40,617 nucleotides of DNA from NCBI GenBank assembly GCA_030610655.1, contig JAUWRG010000010.1, positions 1-40,617 of the forward strand, read 5' to 3'. The notes under the pieces are model-generated. The model saw only the letters and a program-made list of their open reading frames with translations. It did not search any database and was not told the origin of the DNA. The position numbers were made by a program, and so were the translations under genes. Shown one piece after another: positions 17,115 through 24,916 of the stretch (position 1 is its first letter; every line of letters begins with the position of its first letter). This DNA comes from Dehalococcoidia bacterium (lineage in GTDB: Bacteria; Chloroflexota; Dehalococcoidia; E44-bin15).

Positions 17115-18319
17115 TGATCGGCCTCGAGCAAATAACGGCGCTTGCTAGAGCCACCCCTTCTAAGATTGTACTCCTTGTCCTGGATGGCTTGGGAGGACTG
17201 CCTCATCCCGAGACGGACCTGACAGAGCTAGAGACCGCCAAAACACCAAATCTCGACAGGCTGGCAAAAGAGGGCATCTGTGGAATGGTGGACCTAGTCA
17301 GCACCGGGATCACCCCAGGCAGCGCACCGGGCCACCTCGCCCTATTTGGATACGACCCACTAAGGTTTAGCGTAGGACGAGGCGCTTTAGCCGCTCTAGG
17401 TATAGATTTCAAGCTCGAAAAGGGGGACCTTGCTGCCAGAGGCAACTTCTGCACCCTGAACCGGAGCGGCATCATCACCGATCGCCGTGCCGGACGGATT
17501 CCCACCGATAAATGCATCGAATTATGCCAACTCTTGGACGGGACCGATATTAATGGTGTTGCGGTCCTTGTCTCACCGGTAAGAGAACACCGCTTTGTAG
17601 TGGTTTTCCGTGGAGAGAACCTCTCAAGCGAGTTGAGCGATTCCGACCCTCAGCGCGAGGGAGTGCTACCCAAGGCGGTTGTTCCCCTTTCTACAGAGGC
17701 CGCCAGGGCGGCACACATTGCTAACGAATTTATCGCTAAAGCAAGAGATAAGCTTACTGAGCGCTACCCGACGAACATGGTTATCTTGCGTGGCTTTGCC
17801 CACTACCCCGACTTCCCCAAAATGAGTGAAGTGTTCAGCCTCAAGCCCGCTGCCATAGCCTCTTACCCCATGTATCTAGGACTGGCCAAGGTTGTGGGCA
17901 TGGAGCTTCTATCAACAGGCACCACTATTGCAGAAAAGTTCGCTACATTTGAACAGCACTTCGATAGTTATGACTTCTTCTTTATACATGTGAAAGAAAC
18001 GGATACGGCCGGCGAGGACGGCGACTTCGATCGAAAGGTCAACGCTATCGAAGAGGTGGACAACGCCTTACCCAGGCTCATCAAACTTAATCCAGATGTC
18101 ATAGTTGTCACCGCCGACCACTCAACCCCAGCAGTATTAAAAGGGCATAGTTGGCATCCTGTTCCCTTTCTGCTGTACTCCAAATGGTGCCGCCCCGATG
18201 GGGTGGGAGAGTTCTCGGAGAGTGCTTGCACCAAAGGTTCGCTGGGGAGATTTCCTGGTGCGGATGTTATGCCCCTTGCTCTGGCAAACGCCCTGAAGCT
18301 GGGCAAATTCGGAGCTTGA
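17114..18319 (+). CDS. apgM: 2,3-bisphosphoglycerate-independent phosphoglycerate mutase, archaeal (ApgM) type
   Basis: IVLLVLDGLGGLPHP...TELETAKTPNLDRLAKEGICGMVDLVSTGITPGSAPGHLALFGYDP; overlaps pgk stop (TAATG). Confidence 0.93.
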   Translation: MIGLEQITALARATPSKIVLLVLDGLGGLPHPETDLTELETAKTPNLDRLAKEGICGMVDLVSTGITPGSAPGHLALFGYDPLRFSVGRGALAALGIDFKLEKGDLAARGNFCTLNRSGIITDRRAGRIPTDKCIELCQLLDGTDINGVAVLVSPVREHRFVVVFRGENLSSELSDSDPQREGVLPKAVVPLSTEAARAAHIANEFIAKARDKLTERYPTNMVILRGFAHYPDFPKMSEVFSLKPAAIASYPMYLGLAKVVGMELLSTGTTIAEKFATFEQHFDSYDFFFIHVKETDTAGEDGDFDRKVNAIEEVDNALPRLIKLNPDVIVVTADHSTPAVLKGHSWHPVPFLLYSKWCRPDGVGEFSESACTKGSLGRFPGADVMPLALANALKLGKFGA

Positions 18320-18367
18320 AAGCAATAAAGAAACTGAGCACTCTGAATCTAATTTTGCTAAGATAAA

Positions 18368-21300
18368 ATGTCTAACCAAGCCAAGATTGCTGAATTAGTG
18401 GAGAAATACCACCAGGATGCTACGAGGCGGAGCCTATCCGAAGCTGATGTTCGAGCTATCTACATAGACTGGCTTTTCTACTATCTGGGCTGGGATGTGT
18501 GGAAAGATGCCCCGGTTGAAGTTACCAGATACCACCGTGAAGGTTATCAACGAGGAGTTGGCGTCATTGATGTCGGTTTGGAGATTGGTGGTGAGCCGGT
18601 TCTTATCCTAGAAGCTAAGCGGTTTGGAGCCATCCTTCGCTATACTGAGCGCTCTGGTGACCGCACCCCTGAAGAGAGGCAACTCTTCCGCTATGCTCGC
18701 TCCAGGAAAATTCCCTACGGCATCCTCACCAATTTTGAACGGCTTCATGTCTTCAACGCTGACCATGAACGTCTTATCCTCCACTTTGATGACCCTCAGG
18801 AGTATTTAGACCGCTTCTCTGAACTGGAACGCCTCTACCCAGATAACGTTAAAACTGGCAGTCTCCCTGCCTGGGAGAGACAACTGGAGATCAAGGATAT
18901 TGATGAGACTTTCCTTGCTTCGCTACACAACTGGCGCCTCTGTTTAGCTAATGCCATTTATAAGCACAACGCTGATAATCCATCTGTAAAAACCGATGGC
19001 GACTTTGACTTCACCAAATTGATGGCAGCGGTACAGCGCCTTCTCGACCGCCTGATCTTGGTGCGTTATGCCGATGATAAGGAAGTATTGCTTGTCTATG
19101 ACATCTTAGAAACCATTCTTTCCAGCTATCGTAAGAAGGGCGCCTATGCAGGGTGTGACCATCTAAGGAAAGAGTTCATCGACCTTTCCCATAATATGGA
19201 TGAGCAGCATAATACTACCTTATTCCAGAAAGGTCATATCTGTGAACAGGTCTTCATCCCCAATGAAGTGCTAGCTTCAATTATTGAGGAGATGAATAAT
19301 ATCTCCTTCCGCAAATTCAGTTCCGATATTTTGGGCAATACTTATGAGAGCTATCTTGGCACTAAGCTAACATTGCAAAATGGCAAAATTGAGTCTGCGG
19401 AGCGGCGAGATATACGCAAGAGCGGTGGAATCTATTATACCCCAACCTGGGTAGTTCGCTATATATTGGATAATACCTTAGGCACACTACTCAGCCATCT
19501 CGAGGGGAAGCATGGACTGAGAGCTATTGAAGAGGCAAAAGGGATCAACGTGCTAGACCCCGCTTGTGGCAGTGGCTCCTTCCTCATCTATGCCTACCAG
19601 GTATTCGCCGACTTCTACCGCCGAATGAATAGGGCAATAGAGGAGGAGCAGATGGAGCTTCTCGCATCTGGAGCTACCGCAGATATGTTCGAGCGATTGG
19701 AAGCCCTTAAAGATTTGCCTCAGCCGGTGCTTGATTACCCACAGCATATCTTGAGGGAACAGCTTTATGGTGTTGACCTTGACCCTGAAGCTGCCGAGAT
19801 TGCAGCGGTAAATCTCACCATGCAAGCCTTTGCCGATACCAAAAGGGAGAAGCTACCACTCATCCTGAATGAGAACATCAAAGTGGGGAATTCCCTCATC
19901 TCAGGCACGGAAGAAGAATTACGCCGCTACTTCGGCGATGAGTGGCAGGAAAAGAAGCCCTTCAACTGGGAGAAGGAGTTCCCCGAGATTATGGCCGATG
20001 GCGGCTTCGATGTGGTCATTGGCAATCCACCGTATCTTTTTGGCGAATATATAGACCCCTCACACAAGAGTTACTATAAGGATAATTATCAGGTAGCTAT
20101 GGGACAATACGATATATTCTGGCTATTTTATGAGAAATGTCTGCAGCTTTTGAACAAACATGGCTATCATGGCTACATAGTCCCTGATGCTATGCTTGTT
20201 CGAGATGAATCGCAAATTTTAAGGGCACTGCTATTGGAGAGAACCCAGCTTAAGAAGATAGCCCATGTAGGTACTGTATTTCCACACTCTGATGTGTCTT
20301 CCGTGATTATCGTTCTTCACAAGAGCAAAGAAGCCATTACACAGAATATTGTTGATATTGAGCAGCTACGGCAAGCTGGACAGCTTCAGCTTGTTAACCA
20401 AATTACTCAAAGTGGATTCTTGCGGCATGAAAAGTACGCCCTTGTGTTGGGTCTCAATGAGCACTGGGAAACGGTCGAGCAAAAGCTAACTCGCTATTCT
20501 CAGCTTTTAGGAGACTTTGTGAGTCTTTCAAGAGGAGAGGAATTTGGGAAGAGAAAATTAGAGAAGATACAAGGAGAAATCCCTCCAAGGAAGGTGCCTA
20601 TTCTAGTGGGTGAGAATATCAGAAGATATTGGATAAGCGCCCCTGTCTATCTTATATCTCAAGAGAAGATTGCTAAACCCATTAGTAATTACCAATCGCC
20701 AAAAATCCTTATTGTGAAAACAGGAGAGAGACTGGTGTGTGCTATTGACACCGAAAATAGATATACTCTCCAATCTCTCTACAATATTCGGCTGAAAACA
20801 AGTTGTCCCTACCAGCAAAATTATATCTTGGCTATATTGAATTCAACTTTGATGTCAGCCTATCTGCAACAAGAAGTTACCTCTTATAAAAAGTTGTTTC
20901 CTCAAATAAACCAAGGTCATATCCTAGCGCTCCCCATCCGCCACATTGACTTTGATAACTCTGAGGAGAAAAGCAAGCATGATAATCTGGTGGCTCTGGC
21001 TGATAAGATGCTGGAGCTTAATAAACGCCTCGCCCCTATACGCAAGGCTTCCTCGCCAGAGAAAGATAAGCTACTTCAAGAAATCGAGCTTACCGACCGA
21101 GCTATTGACCGTCTGGTCTATGGCCTGTATCAACTCAACGAGGATGAAATTAAGGTGATCGAGGAGGACAGCTTTGGTGAGGAGTTCGCTGAAGCGTATG
21201 GTAAATTGCCAACCACGGAGCAAGCCGAAGCTTTAGCTGAGAAGCGCGCTGCTTCTCAGCAGAGGCAAGAAACTCTTGAGCAGGAACTGGAGCGCTTAAA

Positions 21301-21586
21301 AGAGATTATTATTCGCCAATATCAGCCGGAGAGAATCTACCTCTTTGGCTCTCTGGCTCAAGGTAAAGTGCATCCCTGGAGCGACATCGACCTTTGTATT
21401 ATCAAAAAGACTGAGGTTCGCTTCCTGGATCGGCTTAAAGAGATAATCCAGCTCACTGACCCACGAATAGCAGTAAGCTTTACCGTGTATACACCGGAAG
21501 AGGTGGCGTCCTTTGAAAAGGAGAGGCATTATTTTTGGAAGGATGAAATAGTAGCAAAAGGGAAGGTAATCTATGAATCGAGCTGA
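18368..21586 (+). CDS. Single-chain restriction-modification enzyme (N-terminal PD-(D/E)xK-like nuclease, N6-adenine methylase, target recognition region) with C-terminal MNT-type nucleotidyltransferase domain
   Basis: GVIDVGLEIGGEPVLILEAKRFG (nuclease-like); GGIYYTPTWVVRYILDNTL, VLDPACGSGSFLIYAYQ, VVIGNPPYLFGEY (N6-adenine MTase); C-term RIYLFGSLAQGKVHPWSDIDLCII (GSx10DxD MNT motif). Confidence 0.92.
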   Translation: MSNQAKIAELVEKYHQDATRRSLSEADVRAIYIDWLFYYLGWDVWKDAPVEVTRYHREGYQRGVGVIDVGLEIGGEPVLILEAKRFGAILRYTERSGDRTPEERQLFRYARSRKIPYGILTNFERLHVFNADHERLILHFDDPQEYLDRFSELERLYPDNVKTGSLPAWERQLEIKDIDETFLASLHNWRLCLANAIYKHNADNPSVKTDGDFDFTKLMAAVQRLLDRLILVRYADDKEVLLVYDILETILSSYRKKGAYAGCDHLRKEFIDLSHNMDEQHNTTLFQKGHICEQVFIPNEVLASIIEEMNNISFRKFSSDILGNTYESYLGTKLTLQNGKIESAERRDIRKSGGIYYTPTWVVRYILDNTLGTLLSHLEGKHGLRAIEEAKGINVLDPACGSGSFLIYAYQVFADFYRRMNRAIEEEQMELLASGATADMFERLEALKDLPQPVLDYPQHILREQLYGVDLDPEAAEIAAVNLTMQAFADTKREKLPLILNENIKVGNSLISGTEEELRRYFGDEWQEKKPFNWEKEFPEIMADGGFDVVIGNPPYLFGEYIDPSHKSYYKDNYQVAMGQYDIFWLFYEKCLQLLNKHGYHGYIVPDAMLVRDESQILRALLLERTQLKKIAHVGTVFPHSDVSSVIIVLHKSKEAITQNIVDIEQLRQAGQLQLVNQITQSGFLRHEKYALVLGLNEHWETVEQKLTRYSQLLGDFVSLSRGEEFGKRKLEKIQGEIPPRKVPILVGENIRRYWISAPVYLISQEKIAKPISNYQSPKILIVKTGERLVCAIDTENRYTLQSLYNIRLKTSCPYQQNYILAILNSTLMSAYLQQEVTSYKKLFPQINQGHILALPIRHIDFDNSEEKSKHDNLVALADKMLELNKRLAPIRKASSPEKDKLLQEIELTDRAIDRLVYGLYQLNEDEIKVIEEDSFGEEFAEAYGKLPTTEQAEALAEKRAASQQRQETLEQELERLKEIIIRQYQPERIYLFGSLAQGKVHPWSDIDLCIIKKTEVRFLDRLKEIIQLTDPRIAVSFTVYTPEEVASFEKERHYFWKDEIVAKGKVIYESS

Positions 21587-21926
21587 GGACTGGTTCGAGC
21601 TAGCCGAGGAAGATAGGCGGGTGGCTGAATGGGCTTTTCAGGAGGGCATTTATAATCAGGTCTGCTTTCATGCCCAACAAGGTGCAGAGAAGATGCTAAA
21701 GGGATTCTTAAGGTGGCATAATCAAAATATCCCCAAAACGCATTCCCTTCTGGAGATTTTGAGCCGTTGCATAGATTCAGACCAGACAATGGAGGAGCTT
21801 CGAGACGATTGTAGAAAGTTGCAGGCTTATTATATGCCCACTCGTTACCCTGATGCGTTGCCAGGCTCACTGCCTGAAGCCTTACCGACCGAGAATGATG
21901 CTAAAAAGAAGCCTACGGTGGTTTAA
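21573..21926 (+). CDS. HEPN-domain protein, MNT partner; reading frame probably continues to 21967 in the -1 frame
   Basis: DWFELAEEDRRVAEWAFQEGIYNQVCFHAQQGAEKMLKGFLRWH...YYMPTRYPDALPGSLPEALPTENDA: HEPN family signature; 14-nt overlap with upstream gene. Confidence 0.9.
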   Translation: MNRAEDWFELAEEDRRVAEWAFQEGIYNQVCFHAQQGAEKMLKGFLRWHNQNIPKTHSLLEILSRCIDSDQTMEELRDDCRKLQAYYMPTRYPDALPGSLPEALPTENDAKKKPTVV

Positions 21927-22010
21927 TGCGAATCATAAGTCTAATTCAGGATAGGCTGAAGAAATAAAGCTTATGTCTCTAAGCGACAAATTTGCTAGGA
22001 AGGTTAAAAT

Positions 22011-22766
22011 ATGAGAATGCCATTAATTGCCGGCAACTGGAAGATGAACACCACCCTAGCTGAAGCCTCAGCGCTGGTGGAAGAAATAAAGGAGAGACTT
22101 GACATAATAGAAGGAGTGGAAAAGGTGCTCTGCCCTCCTTTCGTCTCCTTGACTTTGATCAAAAAGCTCCTCCACGGCTCATCTATCAAGCTGGGGGCAC
22201 AGAATATATACTTCGAGGAGAAAGGTGCCTATACCGGGGAGGTCTCCCCCTTGATGCTATCTGGAATTTGCGAATTCGTCATCTTGGGACACTCCGAGCG
22301 CCGACAATATTTTGGTGAGACCGATGAGATTGTAAACAAAAAGGTTCACACAGCGCTAAAGGCTGGATTAACTCCAATCCTTTGCATTGGGGAGAAGCTT
22401 GAAGAAATGGAGGCAAGAAAGACTGAGGAGGTTGTAACCAGGCAGGTCAACGGTGCGCTCAAGGGCATTGAATCGCCTCAACGATTGGTTATCGCTTATG
22501 AGCCGATTTGGGCCATTGGCACTGGTAGAGCTGCAACACCTGAGGATGCGAATATTACTATTGCAATAATCAGGAAAACATTGAGTCATCTCTACGGCGA
22601 TGGGCTAGCCCTTGAGACACGGATTCTATACGGGGGGAGCGTGACTGCTGCCAACATATTTGAATTCGTCATACAACCCGAGATCGATGGTGCCTTGGTA
22701 GGCGGGGCAAGCTTGAAAGCGGGGGAATTTCTAAGTATTGTTGAGCAGTCCGCAGCCGCAAAGTAG
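22011..22766 (+). CDS. tpiA: Triosephosphate isomerase
   Basis: RMPLIAGNWKMNTTLAEA, GAQNIYFEEKGAYTGEVSPLML, VILGHSERRQYFGETDE, VIAYEPIWAIGTGRAATPE, ILYGGSVTAANI. Confidence 0.97.
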   Translation: MRMPLIAGNWKMNTTLAEASALVEEIKERLDIIEGVEKVLCPPFVSLTLIKKLLHGSSIKLGAQNIYFEEKGAYTGEVSPLMLSGICEFVILGHSERRQYFGETDEIVNKKVHTALKAGLTPILCIGEKLEEMEARKTEEVVTRQVNGALKGIESPQRLVIAYEPIWAIGTGRAATPEDANITIAIIRKTLSHLYGDGLALETRILYGGSVTAANIFEFVIQPEIDGALVGGASLKAGEFLSIVEQSAAAK

Positions 22767-22897
22767 CGGATTATGCAATGAGTAATAAACATAGATAGCA
22801 TTCCCCTTTTTGGTCAGCCAGCAGACTGCCAGCACTATGGCAGATGTGCTATACTTATGGTCGACAAGAATTTGAATACTAAGTTAAGGATGGGGGA

Positions 22898-23794
22898 ATG
22901 GCTACTCAAAATGTCATTGCGGTTATGTTCGATTGTGATGATACCCTGTGTCCGGACACTATCACATTTCTGCTGCAAAGATATGGCATAGACCCAAAGC
23001 CATTCTGGGAAGAAGTAGCTGAGCAAGTCTCGGCCGGTTGGGATCCACCACTAACATACATGTACAAGGTCATCGACCTTGTAATCTCAGGAAGAATGCC
23101 TGATTTGACCAATGAGAAACTCAGGCAAATTGGAGCGCAAATAAGATTCTTTCCCGGTATCCCGGGCGTCTTCAACGATCTCTCCGAGTTCATCAAACGG
23201 AAGCGAGAGTTCGTGGACGCACAAATCTCTTTGGAATTCTACATAGTAACTGGTGGCTTTGAGGAGATGGCCAGGGGAAGCGCGATCGCTCCATACATGG
23301 AGGATATTTTCGGTTGCACTTTCTGGGAAGATCCAAATACTCATCTCATTGCCCGCCCACAAGCCACCGTGACTTTCACCGAAAAAACGAAGTTTATCTA
23401 TGCCATAAACAAAGGCATTACAGGCGACGAACTCCGTAGCAATCCCTATTTAGTCAATGATTCTATAGAGGAACGTGATAGGAGGGTTCCCTTTTACAAC
23501 ATGATCTATGTGGGTGATGGCCCAAGCGACATTCCGTGCTTTTCGCTAATTCAAAGCCAGGGTGGAAGTGCAGGTGAGAGAATGGGGCATGTGATCGGGG
23601 TATATAAAAGAGGAGCAGTTGAAAAAGCATATGAGCTAGCTCGTGGGGACAGGATAACAGCTGGCCCTTTTTCGGCCAAGTACACTCGGGGCAGTGACCT
23701 TAGGAAATACTTGGAACAGAACATCCTTGACATCGCACATGGTATCGTGACGCATCGGAGGAGAACGTTTCGGCATGGTGTCAATTACTCCTAG
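22898..23794 (+). CDS. HAD-superfamily hydrolase
   Basis: VIAVMFDCDDTLCPDT (motif I DxDxT variant), FYIVTGG (motif II), MIYVGDGPSDIPCF (motif IV). Confidence 0.85.
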   Translation: MATQNVIAVMFDCDDTLCPDTITFLLQRYGIDPKPFWEEVAEQVSAGWDPPLTYMYKVIDLVISGRMPDLTNEKLRQIGAQIRFFPGIPGVFNDLSEFIKRKREFVDAQISLEFYIVTGGFEEMARGSAIAPYMEDIFGCTFWEDPNTHLIARPQATVTFTEKTKFIYAINKGITGDELRSNPYLVNDSIEERDRRVPFYNMIYVGDGPSDIPCFSLIQSQGGSAGERMGHVIGVYKRGAVEKAYELARGDRITAGPFSAKYTRGSDLRKYLEQNILDIAHGIVTHRRRTFRHGVNYS

Positions 23795-23860
23795 TATTCT
23801 GGCAACAAGATTTCTAATCCACTTCCGGAGCCCCGACTGTGTTTGAGCAAGTGAGGTAAA

Positions 23861-24916
23861 ATGAAAGTACTCCATACGGCTGATATACATCTAAGGGAAT
23901 ATCAAGACGAAAGGTGGAAAGCTCTGCAAGAACTGATCGAAATCGGGAAACAAAACGAAGTTAGCATTTTCGTGATATGCGGTGACCTCTTCAATGAAGG
24001 CATTGATGCTGAAAACCTGAGGCCTTACATACGGGGGATCTTCTCGAACACTGGCTTTAAGGTCCTAATAATTCCTGGCAATCATGACAGGGATTCATAC
24101 AAGGGGGGCATGTATTTCGGTGAAGCTGTATTCATCTTGAGCAGTTCACCTTTCGAATACGAGAATATCAGAGTTGTTGGAATGCCCTTCGAGCCAATAC
24201 AAGGGGAAGAACTTCTCAGGAAAATCCGAGCTTTGAACAAGGTATTAACAGGTGATAAGAAGAATATCCTACTTTGTCATGGGGAACTTCTCGACGCCTT
24301 CTTTTCGAGAACGGATTTCGGTGAGGAAGGTGAAGGAAGGTATATGCCTTTCAGGCTGTCTTATTTCGAAGAGTTGAATATTGATTACGTGCTTGCAGGT
24401 CATTTCCATTCGAAATTCGACGTATGGCGATTAGAGAATGGAGGCTATTTTGTGTATCCCGGTTCACCTATTTCAATTACTCAGAGAGAAACAGGGCAGA
24501 GAAAAGTCAATATTTTCGAGATAGGAGATCCGCCTAAAGAGTACGCGCTTGATACACCTCATTTCGAAAAAGTGGTCATAGAACTCGACCCTTTCGTGGA
24601 CCAAAATCCTCTGGAAATCACAAAAACACATTTTGAAAAACTACATCCAAAAGCCAAAGCCATCTTGACCGTTTCAGGATACATCAACAGTGAAAGAATC
24701 CGTACAACAGAAACGGACCTTGTAAGTGAAATAGAACAAATGACTACAGGAAAATGTGTTGAGAAACACTATGAGTTCAGAGACATCCGAAGGATACTTG
24801 AAGATGACTTGTTTAAGAGTTTTATGAGCAAGATCAGGCAAGCTGGCTACGAGGAAGACAAGATAAAGCAACTGCAAGATGTTGCAATCAGGGCAATGAT
24901 GAAGGTACAGCTATGA
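23861..24916 (+). CDS. Metallophosphoesterase / SbcD-YhaO-like DNA nuclease
   Basis: MKVLHTADIHLREY, VICGDLFNEG, IIPGNHDRDSY, LLCHGELLD, YVLAGHFHSKF: calcineurin-like phosphoesterase motifs in order. Confidence 0.9.
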   Translation: MKVLHTADIHLREYQDERWKALQELIEIGKQNEVSIFVICGDLFNEGIDAENLRPYIRGIFSNTGFKVLIIPGNHDRDSYKGGMYFGEAVFILSSSPFEYENIRVVGMPFEPIQGEELLRKIRALNKVLTGDKKNILLCHGELLDAFFSRTDFGEEGEGRYMPFRLSYFEELNIDYVLAGHFHSKFDVWRLENGGYFVYPGSPISITQRETGQRKVNIFEIGDPPKEYALDTPHFEKVVIELDPFVDQNPLEITKTHFEKLHPKAKAILTVSGYINSERIRTTETDLVSEIEQMTTGKCVEKHYEFRDIRRILEDDLFKSFMSKIRQAGYEEDKIKQLQDVAIRAMMKVQL

